Origin: Paenibacillus sp. FSL K6-3182
GTDB taxonomy: Bacteria; Bacillota; Bacilli; Paenibacillales; Paenibacillaceae
DNA: 64,000 bases
Reading direction: 5' to 3'
Assembly: GCF_037976325.1 (NCBI RefSeq)
Contig: NZ_CP150265.1
Location: 3,777,501-3,841,500, forward strand
Below, piece by piece: positions 9,099 to 18,431 of the stretch (its first letter is position 1; each line of letters opens with the position of its first letter). A program made the translations under genes and the position numbers. The notes under the pieces are model-generated. The model had not been told where the DNA came from and did no database searches. It saw nothing but the letters and a program-made list of their open reading frames with translations.

Positions 9099-10175
9099 TT
9101 AGCCAAAACTTATCGGCATCTCAATCCAAAAAATATAATAGCCGTTGTCATGAACAACACCGATTTCTCCTCCGTGCATCTCTACTATTTGTTTGGCAAT
9201 GGTAAGTCCAAGACCTGTACCAGCTGGCATAGAGCTGCGAATATCATGCGACTCCCGCTTAAAAAAACGATCAAACAATTGTGCTTCCTCATGAGGATTA
9301 ATCGGTGCTCCTTCATTTTCAATGGTTAGCCTAAATATATCGTTCAATGCGGTTGCTTTTACCGTAATCACACTCGGTTTGATCGAATATTTGAGCGCAT
9401 TGATTAAAAGATTGTCAATTGCTCTGACTATTTTCTGCGTATCACTCTCGACGCAGACCGGTCTTGCACAAAAGCTTTTCACCACAATGATTCCCTGCTC
9501 GGCAGCAACAGGCTCAAATTCAATAATAAGCTGCTCTACTAGTTTGTTGATATCTACGGATTGCTTAATGAAATCTTGATCTCCGCCAGTCAGACGTGTA
9601 TATTCAAACAAATCATCGATCAATTTCTTAAGCTGCTGCGTCTTGTGGAAAGCATTGTCTATAAATCGCTCTTGTTCACTTGGATTTTGAAAAGCATGCG
9701 ATTTCAATAAGTCCAAATAACCGATAATGCTTGTAAGCGGAGTCCGCAAATCATGCGAAACATGTGTGATAAGCTCCATCTTCGACTGTTCCAGCTTTCG
9801 TTCACGCTCTAGCTGCGTTTGCAGCTGCTGTGCCATGTGATTAATATTTTGAGCAACGCTGCCCAATTGATCCTGCCTATTTAGCGGAACACGGTATTCT
9901 AGATCTCCGCTGGCTATTTTATTTAAACCATATGTTATTTCTTTGAAATAATTGACAACACCGCGTGTAAATACAAAGAAGATAAAAATAAATATACCGA
10001 AAAATAAAGGCAGCGATAAGAAATTATCAAGTATAAACCCAAACTGTGTGCGAGTAAAATGATCCAATCCTACGATAAAGAGCACGGCGAGGGAAAAGCT
10101 AAGGACTGGCACCCACAGCATAAGTCCACGTATGCTGCGCAGTCCATTTAACAGAGTGTTAACATTATTTTTCAA
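9099..10175 (-). CDS. Sensor histidine kinase, VanS/PhoR-like
   Basis: A 358-residue membrane sensor kinase. Two membrane segments (about 18-37 and 51-72) flank a very short external loop of about 14 residues, so it probably senses within the membrane or through a partner. A HAMP domain follows (EITYGLNKIASGDLEYRVP). The HisKA site is HVSHDLRTPLTS with phosphoacceptor H141. The ATPase domain has N259 in LLINALKYS, the ENEGAPI box near 287 and GTGLGL at 319-324. Its start overlaps the response regulator gene stop by 11 bases. The two form a co-transcribed two-component pair preceded by a PmtA-like methyltransferase gene. The signal cannot be read from the sequence; envelope stress is plausible given the tiny sensor loop. 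Confidence 0.93.
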   Translation of the reverse strand: MKNNVNTLLNGLRSIRGLMLWVPVLSFSLAVLFIVGLDHFTRTQFGFILDNFLSLPLFFGIFIFIFFVFTRGVVNYFKEITYGLNKIASGDLEYRVPLNRQDQLGSVAQNINHMAQQLQTQLERERKLEQSKMELITHVSHDLRTPLTSIIGYLDLLKSHAFQNPSEQERFIDNAFHKTQQLKKLIDDLFEYTRLTGGDQDFIKQSVDINKLVEQLIIEFEPVAAEQGIIVVKSFCARPVCVESDTQKIVRAIDNLLINALKYSIKPSVITVKATALNDIFRLTIENEGAPINPHEEAQLFDRFFKRESHDIRSSMPAGTGLGLTIAKQIVEMHGGEIGVVHDNGYYIFWIEMPISFG

Positions 10176-10857
10176 TCTTATATCCTACTCCCCATACCGT
10201 TTTTATATATCTCGGTTCTCTAGGGTTTTCTTCGATTTTCTCTCTAATATTGCGGATATGAACCATGACCGTATTTTCGGAGTAAAAGGCGGATTGATCC
10301 TTCCATACGTTCTGATAAATTTTATCGATATTAAAAACTTGCCCCCTGTGCGATGCGAGCAGCAGCAATATTGCAAATTCGATAGGTGTTAGCGCTATTT
10401 CTTGGCCTTTTACTGTAACCAAATGCTGATCCTTATTGATGACAAGCGCATCTATCGTAATTTCGTTTGAAGCACTCGCCGCCTGGACCGTCAAGGTTTG
10501 CCTTCGCAGCTGTGCTTTGACTCGCGCCAGCAGCTCCAATGGATTAAACGGTTTTGTAACATAATCATCTGCCCCTGTGGATAGGCCTGTAATTTTATCG
10601 ATATCTTCGCCCTTTGCAGAAAGCATAATAATGGGGACATCGTGTTCCTCTCTAATTTTGAGACAAGCTTTAATCCCATCCCATTTGGGCATCATAACGT
10701 CCAGAATAATCAAATGAACGGCTTCGCGGTTGATAACCTCAACTGCATGCTGTCCATCGACAGCTTCCACTACACGATATCCTTCATTCCTTAAATAGAT
10801 GTGAAGAATGTCACGAATTTCCGGATCATCGTCAACAACCAAAATCGTCATGCTCAC
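10165..10857 (-). CDS. Response regulator, OmpR/VanR class
   Basis: A 230-residue response regulator. The receiver domain has the acidic pocket VVDDD at 7-11, phosphoacceptor D53 in IILDVMMP, threonine/serine switch in IIMLSAKGE and a lysine at K103. The C-terminal winged helix is of the OmpR/PhoB type (about 130-230) with the closing YIKTVWGVGYKIEK motif. It is the partner of the histidine kinase encoded immediately downstream with an 11-base overlap. Its own start is preceded by TTAAAGGAGGTAAAC, a very strong ribosome site. Confidence 0.95.
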   Translation of the reverse strand: MSMTILVVDDDPEIRDILHIYLRNEGYRVVEAVDGQHAVEVINREAVHLIILDVMMPKWDGIKACLKIREEHDVPIIMLSAKGEDIDKITGLSTGADDYVTKPFNPLELLARVKAQLRRQTLTVQAASASNEITIDALVINKDQHLVTVKGQEIALTPIEFAILLLLASHRGQVFNIDKIYQNVWKDQSAFYSENTVMVHIRNIREKIEENPREPRYIKTVWGVGYKIEK

Positions 10858-10901
10858 TTGTTTACCTCCTTTAATGAAGTTCTGCGATATGCTTATAAAG
10901 G

Positions 10902-11471
10902 CTATTTTTTTCTACAGACGTAGACGAAAGCAGGCGGAACATTAATAGGTACAAAAATGATCTTTTCAATATGAAAATGTATGCTTAATTGCTTCTTCAT
11001 TTGCTGTGAATACTGAAAGGCAACAAACCATCCATCATCCTTTAAGGAGTTTACAATTTGCGCGATCAGCATATCCCTCAGTGTCTGATGGAAATTGAAA
11101 AAAGGCAAGCCGCTAATGACACAGTCCAATTGCTTAATTCCTTCCTGCTTTAAGGCTGCTTGCAAGTTTGTCGTGTTCTCATAACATGCAAAATTAGGGT
11201 AATTTTCTTCCAATGTTTTTAACATATACGGATCTGTCTCAAAAAGCAAAACTTTAGTTTGCTGGTGAGCAGCTGCCTGAATATGCTTTGTAATCGCACC
11301 GGTGCCAGCACCAAGCTCCGCTGCCGCTAGTACCTCATGCCATGGTACGCTCTCGACCATCTTTTGGGCCAAATACTTGGAGCTTGGCATGACACTGCCG
11401 ATTTCCTTAGGCTTATATAAAAACTTATACAGAAACAAACCTTTTTCCTTTAACGATTGTTTTATTCCCAT
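10902..11471 (-). CDS. SAM-dependent methyltransferase, PmtA-like
   Basis: A 189-residue class I methyltransferase. SAM motif I is AAELGAGTGAITKHI (about 50-64), followed by the acidic end of strand 2 (LFETDPYML). The N-terminal GSVMPSSKYLAQKM and the VISGLPFFNF motif IV are typical of the phospholipid N-methyltransferase (PmtA) and KsgA-like group. It may methylate phosphatidylethanolamine or a related lipid; an rRNA substrate is less likely because the NLPY-type motif is replaced. It lies 44 bases upstream of the VanRS-like pair on the same strand and may share a transcript with it, which would fit an envelope role. Substrate is inferred. Confidence 0.85.
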   Translation of the reverse strand: MGIKQSLKEKGLFLYKFLYKPKEIGSVMPSSKYLAQKMVESVPWHEVLAAAELGAGTGAITKHIQAAAHQQTKVLLFETDPYMLKTLEENYPNFACYENTTNLQAALKQEGIKQLDCVISGLPFFNFHQTLRDMLIAQIVNSLKDDGWFVAFQYSQQMKKQLSIHFHIEKIIFVPINVPPAFVYVCRKK

Positions 11472-11693
11472 GATTGTTGGTCACTCCCTCGCTTCTTTTC
11501 CTCATGCTAACAAGAAATTGTGCGGATAAAGTGAGGATAAATATGAATTTATTCTGAATACATTCTTTAACTTCAATATCCCACAAAAATGACCAACTAG
11601 AGGAGTAATATGCCAAAAGCGAAGCTTTTTTTCGGCTTGCTGCGTGCTATGCTAGCCTTAGGATTAAATAATATAGTAAAGGCGGGATATATA

Positions 11694-12533
11694 GTGTCAT
11701 ATCTATCAATCAGCACATGGAGCTTACATCGCAATCTTGGACCTCTTCACTGGACGGTATGGGATACCGAAACGAATACTCATCAAACGCGTGTACAAGA
11801 ACAACCGCAGCTTACGACTTTGCTAGACCTTCCAGCTGAAGCAGCTGCTAGAGGTTATCAAGCGCTTGAAGTTTGCCATTTTCATTTCCCTTCAACAGAA
11901 CCGGCTTATCTTGAGCAGCTTCGCCTCTCTTTCGAAAATGCTGCGATTAAGTTTGATACCTTGCTGCTCGACTATGGCGACATAACAACAGTTGATGCGG
12001 CTAAAAGAACAGCAGATCTTAGTTTCATTCAGAATTGGATTGATATTGCTTCACAAAGTGGAGCTAAACAAATTCGTGTCATTGCTGGTGAAGCTTCACC
12101 TAGTGATGATGCTGCCATTGAATTGACCGCTTCCTCCTTGTCCGAGCTAGCTGAATATGCTGCTTCTAGAAATGTTCATGTTATAACAGAAAATTTCAAA
12201 TCGCTTACGTCGACATCGCAAAGCAGTCTTAAGCTGCTTGCGCATGCGGGTAAAGCAGTAGGCTTTATAACCGACTTCGGTAACTATCATAGCGCGGACA
12301 AAATCAGTGAAATCGGCGATACGGCACCACTAAGCGTCTCAGTTCATGTTAAGCCTACCTATGACGATGCCGGTGTCCCTGATAAGGACGAGCTAGTCTC
12401 CTATCTTACTGAGGTTGAACGAGTTGGGTTTAAGGGTGCTTATGTTCTTATATACGATGGCCCAGGAGATATGTGGGAAGGGCTTAACCGAGTTAAAGCA
12501 ATTGTAGAGCCATTAATATTGACAGTCCGCTAG
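11694..12533 (+). CDS. Sugar phosphate isomerase/epimerase
   Basis: A TIM-barrel protein of the AP-endonuclease-2/xylose isomerase-like superfamily, about 279 residues from the GTG used here. Recognisable elements are YLSISTWSLHR at the start, ALEVCHFHFPS, VIAGEASPS, HVITENFKS with the metal-binding glutamate, FITDFGNYH and SVHVKPTYDD near the C-terminal metal site. The reaction is probably isomerisation or epimerisation of a sugar or inositol-like compound; the substrate is unknown. The frame extends to an ATG at 11610 with AGAGGAG four bases upstream, but the added 28 residues look unlike the family. The GTG at 11694, with AAGGCGGG seven bases upstream, gives the family's usual beginning. 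Followed by a Fur-box region and an FhuF-like gene. Confidence 0.85.
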   Translation: MSYLSISTWSLHRNLGPLHWTVWDTETNTHQTRVQEQPQLTTLLDLPAEAAARGYQALEVCHFHFPSTEPAYLEQLRLSFENAAIKFDTLLLDYGDITTVDAAKRTADLSFIQNWIDIASQSGAKQIRVIAGEASPSDDAAIELTASSLSELAEYAASRNVHVITENFKSLTSTSQSSLKLLAHAGKAVGFITDFGNYHSADKISEIGDTAPLSVSVHVKPTYDDAGVPDKDELVSYLTEVERVGFKGAYVLIYDGPGDMWEGLNRVKAIVEPLILTVR

Positions 12534-12541
12534 CCCCCTCC

Positions 12542-12600
12542 TATACTTATAGAGTGGAATAATGATAATCATTATCGAGTAAACCTACTCTATAGGTATA
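12542..12600. promoter_or_regulatory. Fur box inside a 14-bp inverted repeat
   Basis: Bases 12558-12576 match the 19-base Fur consensus GATAATGATAATCATTATC at 18 of 19 positions. The box is centred between two arms, tatacttatagagt (12542-12555) and actctataggtata (12587-12600), that form a 14-bp inverted repeat with one G.U pair. It lies 55-75 bases ahead of the FhuF-like gene, which it presumably represses under iron-replete conditions. The arms may also act as a terminator for the preceding gene, although no T-run follows. Confidence 0.88.
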
Positions 12601-12630
12601 TTTTGAGAAACCGAAATGGGGCACAAATAA

Positions 12631-13431
12631 ATGGCACATGACATGGACTTTACACTTGTAGAAACATATTTTCACATTTCTCCGAAAGGTGCCGCTCATC
12701 CCTTGCTTGAGCTGCCAGCGACCAGCTTTTACGACAAAGAAACTGCTCATGCAACTCTTATAAAAGCCGGAGAAATGGTGCAAGCAACGGGCATGCAACT
12801 AGCTGCTTCCTTTGTAGGCATGTCCTTCTTTAATCTGTGCATAACGAATCTATTTTTTGCTGCCCAATACAACCGTTATTTGGATTTATCGCTACATAAT
12901 TTAACTTATCAGCTTGAGAAACACGATGATCATGCTCATCTTGGCTTCAAAATTAATGCGCTTCGCTGGACAGATGTGCCAACCGAAGAACAAGAAAGAA
13001 AGCAGTTTTTAGAGAATGCCTTCCGAACTAGCTTTAAGGATGAGATTAACGATATTGTCGAAGCTGTAGCCATAAGCGCTGATGTGAAATCCGCCATGAT
13101 CTGGAACCAGGTCGGTGGACAACTGCAGGGTGTAATTGATTTTCTGAAAAATAATATGAATGATCAGTCACTGTTGACAGTTGTTCAGCGCGATCTTGAG
13201 GTCATTCTCGGTCTGCCTGCTGAGGTATTTAATCGAAAACGGAACCCTTTTGTTCACAAGCCTCGGTATATCGATGATCCGTGGTCACCTGGAGGTCCAC
13301 AAATCGTTCTTCGCTCTTCATGCTGTATGTATGATTGTCGTGTTGATGGTGTGAAATGTTATACATGCCCTCGCATGCTGCCAGAAGAACGTGAAGAAAG
13401 ACGCAAGCTGGTTGCAGCTGGCGTCCACTAA
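12631..13431 (+). CDS. FhuF-like ferric siderophore reductase
   Basis: A 266-residue protein ending in the FhuF-type 2Fe-2S motif. Cysteines are arranged as CC at 235-236 (SSCCMYDC) and CYTC at 247-250, the CC-x10-CxxC pattern of this family. FhuF proteins reduce ferric siderophores in the cytoplasm to release iron. The N-terminal two thirds resemble the IucA/IucC-FhuF-like helical fold (ASFVGMSFFNLC). The role is strongly supported by the near-perfect Fur box just upstream. The start is the ATG after GGGGCACAAATA. The gene is single; no siderophore transporter genes lie beside it. It ends at a strong bidirectional terminator. Confidence 0.88.
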   Translation: MAHDMDFTLVETYFHISPKGAAHPLLELPATSFYDKETAHATLIKAGEMVQATGMQLAASFVGMSFFNLCITNLFFAAQYNRYLDLSLHNLTYQLEKHDDHAHLGFKINALRWTDVPTEEQERKQFLENAFRTSFKDEINDIVEAVAISADVKSAMIWNQVGGQLQGVIDFLKNNMNDQSLLTVVQRDLEVILGLPAEVFNRKRNPFVHKPRYIDDPWSPGGPQIVLRSSCCMYDCRVDGVKCYTCPRMLPEEREERRKLVAAGVH

Positions 13432-13434
13432 TAT

Positions 13435-13481
13435 AAAAAGCTGATGTCAGATACTACATGTACCTGACATCAGCTTTTTTT
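13435..13481. terminator. Bidirectional terminator
   Basis: aaaaagctgatgtcag (13435-13450) pairs with ctgacatcagcttttt (13464-13479), with T-runs on both strands. It separates the convergent FhuF-like and recombinase genes. Confidence 0.92.
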
Positions 13482-13505
13482 GCTGCATTATTTTATAATT
13501 TCGAT

Positions 13506-13531
13506 ATTTGTTTACATAATTATTATTATGT
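13506..13531. other. dif-like site, copy 1
   Basis: Contains the palindromic 18-mer acataattattattatgt at 13514-13531. The surrounding 26 bases recur at 35286-35311 with a single mismatch. Each half resembles a XerD-binding arm (TTATGTAA-type) around a 6-base centre, as in Firmicute dif sites. The right arm overlaps the last two codons and stop of the adjacent tyrosine recombinase gene. A recombination function is inferred. Confidence 0.6.
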
Positions 13532-14467
13532 AACCTTATTTTGAAATTTCATTGGGATTTTGCTGGAAATGTTGTTCATCGCATTTCGAAGCTGTTTATT
13601 ATCAATATGCGTGTAAATTTGTGTTGTTTCAATACTCGCGTGCCCAAGCAGCTCTTGCAAGGTTCGTATGTCTGTACCGCTGCGAATTTGCATCGTTGCA
13701 AATGAATGCCGCAGCTTATGGCTCGATAGCCTTTTATCCGCAAGCGCAGGCATCGTCTCCTTTAGCAGCTTGATCGTTTCATCAGCGACGGTCTGTATCA
13801 TTCGTATAGATAGTCTTCGTCCAAACTGCGATACAAAAAACGGCTGCTCCTTACCCTGCCTGGATTCCTTGCGCTCAGCAAGCGCCTCATTCAATACATG
13901 CTGCAGCGCATCCGGCAATGGGATAACGCGCCATTTACGCCCTTTCCCGAGAATATGAATTGATCCATCCTGCCTAAAATCCTGTACATTCATCCGGTGT
14001 ACCTCACCGACGCGAAGACCTGCATAGGACATTAATAAAACAATTGCGACATTGCGAATATAATATTTCCCCTGTATGGCTTGCAGAAGCGCTTCGAGTT
14101 CATTTTCTTCCAAGTAAACCGGAATACGATTTTTCTCCTGCTTGGACTTTGCGATAAGCGCAGCAGGATTGCCTTCCAAATGCTCCATCTCGATCAACGC
14201 TTTAAAAAATGAACGCAAAGAAGAAAGCTTGCGATTGCGCGCCTCATCCCCTGCCCCCTTCTCACGGCAAACGGCCATGTAGCGCATAATATCCATTTTC
14301 GTAATATTTTTTGTTTCTGTTGGATGTACCGTCTGTAGAAAAAAACGAACATCATTTATGTAGGCTTGATGTGTGGATTTTGTCATCCCTTTATTTTTCA
14401 TCCAAATCGAAAATAAGTCCATTTCCAAGCCGTAGCTATCCGTCACCTCATGTTGTCCCATTTGCAA
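13526..14467 (-). CDS. Tyrosine recombinase, XerC/XerD-like
   Basis: A 313-residue site-specific tyrosine recombinase. The SAM-like core-binding domain spans about 10-100 and the catalytic domain 115-300. Catalytic residues are R152 (SYAGLRVGE), K176 (LGKGRKWR), H250 and R253 (HKLRHSFAT), H276 (LLGHASIE) and nucleophile Y285 (TTQIYTH). The length is usual for XerC/XerD. The start is probably the TTG at 14467, six bases after GGAGG; an ATG two codons later is the alternative. The last codons overlap dif-like copy 1. It is not in an obvious mobile element, and neither xerC/codV nor xerD housekeeping neighbours are present, so it may be a third recombinase rather than the chromosome-resolution pair. 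Confidence 0.9.
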   Translation of the reverse strand: MQMGQHEVTDSYGLEMDLFSIWMKNKGMTKSTHQAYINDVRFFLQTVHPTETKNITKMDIMRYMAVCREKGAGDEARNRKLSSLRSFFKALIEMEHLEGNPAALIAKSKQEKNRIPVYLEENELEALLQAIQGKYYIRNVAIVLLMSYAGLRVGEVHRMNVQDFRQDGSIHILGKGRKWRVIPLPDALQHVLNEALAERKESRQGKEQPFFVSQFGRRLSIRMIQTVADETIKLLKETMPALADKRLSSHKLRHSFATMQIRSGTDIRTLQELLGHASIETTQIYTHIDNKQLRNAMNNISSKIPMKFQNKVT

Positions 14468-14554
14468 GCAAATCCTCCATAAAAAAACTATTTTTACCCT
14501 CTATTTAAGTGACCAATTACTCTATTATGATAGCTTAAAAGTTGATATAAAAGC

Positions 14555-14590
14555 AAACTGCGTGAAATATGTATTTCACGCAGTTTTTAT
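14555..14590 (-). terminator. Terminator of the germination operon
   Basis: A 14-bp stem, aaactgcgtgaaat (14555-14568) with atttcacgcagttt (14573-14586) and a 4-base loop. T-rich sequence follows on both strands. It ends the gerA-type operon on the minus strand. Confidence 0.88.
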
Positions 14591-14626
14591 CCGCAGAAAT
14601 GATGATTTTTTCGGCAAAATTAGCGA

Positions 14627-15844
14627 TCAATGCTTACGTTTTGCTCCTGTATCCGTAATAGCCAGTTTAATGCTATACGTAATCGGAATGCGACTGAATT
14701 CTTCATCCCAATCCTCTTTAACCTTTTGCCATACTTTTGGATGCGATATGCTTAGTTTAGTACCGAACCCCATAACGTCTGTCATGTATTCCTTTTGAAT
14801 TTTATGTAAGGCTCTATTCACGAGTCGGCTTACTTCCTTCTCTGATGAATGTACAGCCTTGGTTACAAATTTGTGATCTAGAGGCACGTTGTCAATTAAC
14901 CACTCTTCAATTAGTCGACCATCCGATTCTATATTAACGTGAAAACTAATTTTTCCATTCTTGACCTGTGAAATTATTTTACTTTTAAGCGTTTTGATCT
15001 CATAAGCAATGACCTGCTTCGTTTCAGGATCATAGCTTTTTACTAAACCGCCTTTGCCTTCGCCAGTCAACCACATTATGCCTAACAATTCTTCCTCCGA
15101 TAGCAGTCCTTTGAATTTTTGGGTTTTCCCCTTAATAACGGCTGCACCTGAAAATTCAATCTCGCCTTCAGCAGCTACGATATTTTGAAGTAAATAGCTG
15201 GACTTTGCATGCATCTTACCCTCTACTGCAATAAGCGACATCGGAGGTATGATCTTCAATGTACGATAACGATTGCCGATCATCTCAATTACACGGAACG
15301 AAGGTATAATGTTAGTACCTTTTGATTCAAATACATCTCTAGCCATGCCGCTGCTCATGACAATTAAGCTATTCGGCCGAATATTATTATCCCTCAACAT
15401 AAAGCTAAGGAGATTATTCATGCTGTATTTTCGAGACAACATCTCATTTATAACGATCACCTTCAAATGATGACCGATTACAGGCCGCTCCATTCGTGCA
15501 GAAAATCCTCTAACCATTTCAAAAAGCGAATCTCCTGTCTCCGAAACATTTATATAAGGTTTAGCTGTTACAACACCTGAAGATTCACCGTCTTTCCCCT
15601 CTGATTGTTTATCTATAATTTGCAGCGTGTAGGTGATCAGATCCTTTTTCCGATTTGAGGTACTCAGCTTATCCATTTTTTTCTCAATTTCCGTTTTGCT
15701 GGCAACATCAAGCGCTATTCCGACATATAGCCCAAGATCCTCAATCTCATCCTTGCTCCAACAACCCGTTTGGACAAGCAGCGTTAGCGTGCATAGGCAT
15801 GCTAGTAAAAATCGTCCCCGACTGTTGCTGTGGATCTTCATCAT
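14627..15844 (-). CDS. Ger(x)C spore germination lipoprotein
   Basis: The C subunit of a GerA-type nutrient germination receptor, about 405 residues. It begins with a lipoprotein signal peptide (hydrophobic ACLCTLTLLVQTGC) and the lipidated cysteine at C28, although the -3 position is Q rather than the usual L/V/I. Family features include GCWSKDEIEDLGLYVGIALD, the RGFSARMERPVIGHHLKVIVI segment and LSFMLRDNNIRPNSLIVMSSG. It is attached to the outer face of the spore inner membrane together with the A and B subunits. The start is ATG at 15844 with AAAGGAG six bases upstream, overlapping the B-subunit stop (ATGA). An apparent 86-codon extension upstream lies inside the B gene and is rejected. 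Confidence 0.92.
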   Translation of the reverse strand: MMKIHSNSRGRFLLACLCTLTLLVQTGCWSKDEIEDLGLYVGIALDVASKTEIEKKMDKLSTSNRKKDLITYTLQIIDKQSEGKDGESSGVVTAKPYINVSETGDSLFEMVRGFSARMERPVIGHHLKVIVINEMLSRKYSMNNLLSFMLRDNNIRPNSLIVMSSGMARDVFESKGTNIIPSFRVIEMIGNRYRTLKIIPPMSLIAVEGKMHAKSSYLLQNIVAAEGEIEFSGAAVIKGKTQKFKGLLSEEELLGIMWLTGEGKGGLVKSYDPETKQVIAYEIKTLKSKIISQVKNGKISFHVNIESDGRLIEEWLIDNVPLDHKFVTKAVHSSEKEVSRLVNRALHKIQKEYMTDVMGFGTKLSISHPKVWQKVKEDWDEEFSRIPITYSIKLAITDTGAKRKH

Positions 15845-16935
15845 TTTACACTCCTTTTTTTCCACTTCGTCATACCAAACAATATGATAGTCATAGAGAG
15901 AAACAAATAAAGAGCGGTATTGCCTAGCAAGCTGCCGTATACAAACAGAGCGCTCGTATTTTTGGGAAGCGTGGAAACTAGAAATACAATGGGCAGTAAG
16001 AAATATAAGCATTTCATCATTTTTGCTTTGAATACTTGTGACAATCCCAAGGCTGCAGCATAATACGTAATGACAAAAGAAGAATAGATTTGCATAATCC
16101 AAATGACAAGAAAAAACGATTCAAATCTTTCAAATATTTGTCCAGAAAGCTCAAAGCTGCGTACAAGATCGAGTGTTGGCCACGTCCGTGTAATGACTAC
16201 ATCTATCGATAGCCCGCCAACTACAATAATTACGGTCAGCAAATAAATAAAGAACGGAATCGCTGTGCCATAGACGACTGCTTTTACCGATTTTTTCGGA
16301 TTATCCATAAATGCAGTTAAAATCAATATAATTTCTACGCCTAAAAAGGACAGTGAGGTGGTTTGGACCCCCCTGAGAGGAGGCATGATTCCTTGCCCTA
16401 ATACAGGCCGCAAATGATCGATTTCGAATATCCGTAAAGACATTAACATGACTAATACGTAAATAACGATTGTTATCGGCAAAATGACCTCAAATAACCT
16501 CGCAATCGGATTAATGCCGCTGGTCATCAAATAGAAGCTAACCCAAATAAAAACCATGACAATGACCCATGGAGGCGTTCCTTCCAGCAGAAAAAATTCC
16601 GTAACCTCAGATAAAACACGCACCTGATAAGCAGCTGTCATGAAAAAATAAATAACAAACGCTATGCCAATTATGCCTCCAACCCATTTTCCGAGAAGCT
16701 TCTGAGTAAACTGGTACACCGTTTGATTGATATGTAATTTTGCCAATGCAGCCATAAACACGCCTACTAATAAGGCAACCGTTCCCCCGATCAGTACCGA
16801 TATCCATACATCTGGTGTCCCTACTTTTTCAACAGAAGCTCTAGGCAACGTAAGAATTCCTGAACCCAGCATAAAGTTTGAAATGATCACAGCAGTTTGA
16901 ACGGTTGTAATACGATCATTGGACATTTTTTTCAT
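15841..16935 (-). CDS. GerB-type germinant permease subunit
   Basis: The B subunit of a GerA-type germination receptor, about 364 residues with around ten membrane segments, related to amino acid-polyamine-cation transporters. It starts with the family-like MKKMSNDRITTVQTAVII and continues with SNFMLGSGILTLPRA. The B subunit is thought to hold the germinant-binding site. The frame runs on to a TTG at 16968 that overlaps the A-subunit stop, but the ATG at 16935 has AGAAGG five to six bases upstream and matches the family's usual length. It overlaps the C-subunit start by 4 bases. Confidence 0.92.
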   Translation of the reverse strand: MKKMSNDRITTVQTAVIISNFMLGSGILTLPRASVEKVGTPDVWISVLIGGTVALLVGVFMAALAKLHINQTVYQFTQKLLGKWVGGIIGIAFVIYFFMTAAYQVRVLSEVTEFFLLEGTPPWVIVMVFIWVSFYLMTSGINPIARLFEVILPITIVIYVLVMLMSLRIFEIDHLRPVLGQGIMPPLRGVQTTSLSFLGVEIILILTAFMDNPKKSVKAVVYGTAIPFFIYLLTVIIVVGGLSIDVVITRTWPTLDLVRSFELSGQIFERFESFFLVIWIMQIYSSFVITYYAAALGLSQVFKAKMMKCLYFLLPIVFLVSTLPKNTSALFVYGSLLGNTALYLFLSMTIILFGMTKWKKRSVK

Positions 16936-16964
16936 ATAAAGCCTTCTTCCAACTCCATATTTAT

Positions 16965-18431
16965 TCAATTCTTCGTGCGTGTATTGTCTTTTGGCCGCAG
17001 CATCTCAGGTCGTTTTTTCATCATAAATATAGGCATGCGAACAATAAAATCTTTCCAATCTTTAACACGGTAAGGAACTGCCGGGCTCGCATAGGGAACG
17101 CCAAAGCTCTTAAGCTTGACGACATGTGCGCATAACAATAAGGAAAACAATATTACGCCATACAAGCCGAATGCTGCAGCGCAGAACATAGCAGCAAAAC
17201 GCAGCATTCTAAGCGCTATCCCAGCATTGTATTGTGGTATTGCAAACGATGATATCGCAGTTAATGCAACGACAATAACCAAAATTGGACTCACGATTCC
17301 CGCTCGAACAGCCGCTTCACCAATAATCAAACCTCCTACGATTCCCATGGCCGGCCCAATTGGTTTAGGCAGTCGAAGCCCCGCCTCTCGCAATATTTCA
17401 ATCGCTACCTCCATAATTAGCGCTTCAACTAGTGATGAGAAAGGTACCCCTTCTCTAGCGCCAACGATAGAAATAGCCAATTTAGTTGGGATTAGGCCAG
17501 GATGAAACGATATAAAGGAAATGTACATCGCTGGTGTCAATAACGCGATCAAAGCGGCAAGAAAACGCAGCATTCTGAGCAATGTGCCAACCATCCAACG
17601 CTCATAATAATCCTCCGGTGATTGCAGAAGCATGCTAAATGTAACAGGTGCAATCAACGCAAAAGGGGTACCGTCGAGCAGAATAGCAACCCTGCCTTCC
17701 ATCAATGCGCCAATGACCCGATCAGGCCTTTCCGTACTTTGCACCTGTGGAAACGGACTTAAAAAATTATCTTCGATGAGCTGCTCAACGTATCCTGATT
17801 CAGGTAAATTATCAATATCGATCTTGCTTACCCTACGCCTGACCTTTTCAACTAATTCAGGATCAGCAATATCTTTAATATAAGCAATGATGAGCTGCTT
17901 CTTAGCACGTGTGCCAACATACATGCTCATGAATGATAGGCTGGCATTTTCACCATGTCTTCTTAGAATCGCAGTATTGTCGGATAAGTTCTCATTAAAG
18001 CCAGCTCTCGGCCCTCTAACTAATGCTTCAGAAATTGGTTCCTCAATATTTCGGGATTTGCTCCTTGCAGTGCCAATGATAATAATTTCATCTATTCCAT
18101 CAACGAGCACTGCTGTTGCACCCATTAACACTTTTGGCAGCATTTCTTCTAAAGAATGGACTTCACTTAATTGACTAACAGTTAATATCTGATTGGTTAA
18201 AAACGATTTTGAGACGGTTTTGCCTTCTCCTTGAACAGACATTAACGCTCTCAAAATATGCTGATCAATCAAATCACAATCTGCTAATCCATTTACAAAA
18301 ACGATAGCTGCGTTTATACCCGTATCCCCAATTGAGCACTCACGCACCAAAACATCGGAATGAAACTCCATTTGTTCATGAATGGCTTTCAGCCGCACTT
18401 GAATATTTCCGCTCATCGGATTACTCATCAT
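16965..18431 (-). CDS. GerA-type germination receptor A subunit
   Basis: The A subunit of a spore germination receptor, 488 residues. The N-terminal cytoplasmic half (to about 280) includes [39 protein letters not shown] and the [21 protein letters not shown] motif. The C-terminal half has about five membrane segments, with [23 protein letters not shown] and [20 protein letters not shown]. It sits in the spore inner membrane and oligomerises with the B and C subunits. The start overlaps by 11 bases with a small upstream membrane-protein gene, so the order is small protein-A-B-C. Expression in such operons is usually from a forespore promoter, but I could not identify the sites with confidence. 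Confidence 0.95.
   Translation of the reverse strand: MMSNPMSGNIQVRLKAIHEQMEFHSDVLVRECSIGDTGINAAIVFVNGLADCDLIDQHILRALMSVQGEGKTVSKSFLTNQILTVSQLSEVHSLEEMLPKVLMGATAVLVDGIDEIIIIGTARSKSRNIEEPISEALVRGPRAGFNENLSDNTAILRRHGENASLSFMSMYVGTRAKKQLIIAYIKDIADPELVEKVRRRVSKIDIDNLPESGYVEQLIEDNFLSPFPQVQSTERPDRVIGALMEGRVAILLDGTPFALIAPVTFSMLLQSPEDYYERWMVGTLLRMLRFLAALIALLTPAMYISFISFHPGLIPTKLAISIVGAREGVPFSSLVEALIMEVAIEILREAGLRLPKPIGPAMGIVGGLIIGEAAVRAGIVSPILVIVVALTAISSFAIPQYNAGIALRMLRFAAMFCAAAFGLYGVILFSLLLCAHVVKLKSFGVPYASPAVPYRVKDWKDFIVRMPIFMMKKRPEMLRPKDNTRTKN

Noticed and set aside
12547..12798. 83-codon minus-strand frame over the Fur box
   Set aside because: Antisense to the FhuF-like gene, cysteine-rich by chance and without a ribosome site.
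13506..13531. Copy 1 of the palindrome as a promoter operator
   Set aside because: It lies between convergent gene ends and overlaps a stop codon, so it cannot control either gene's promoter; a recombination site fits better.
15845..16102. 86-codon N-terminal extension of the GerC gene
   Set aside because: It lies within the GerB gene in another frame, has no ribosome site, and the lipoprotein signal peptide starts at 15844.
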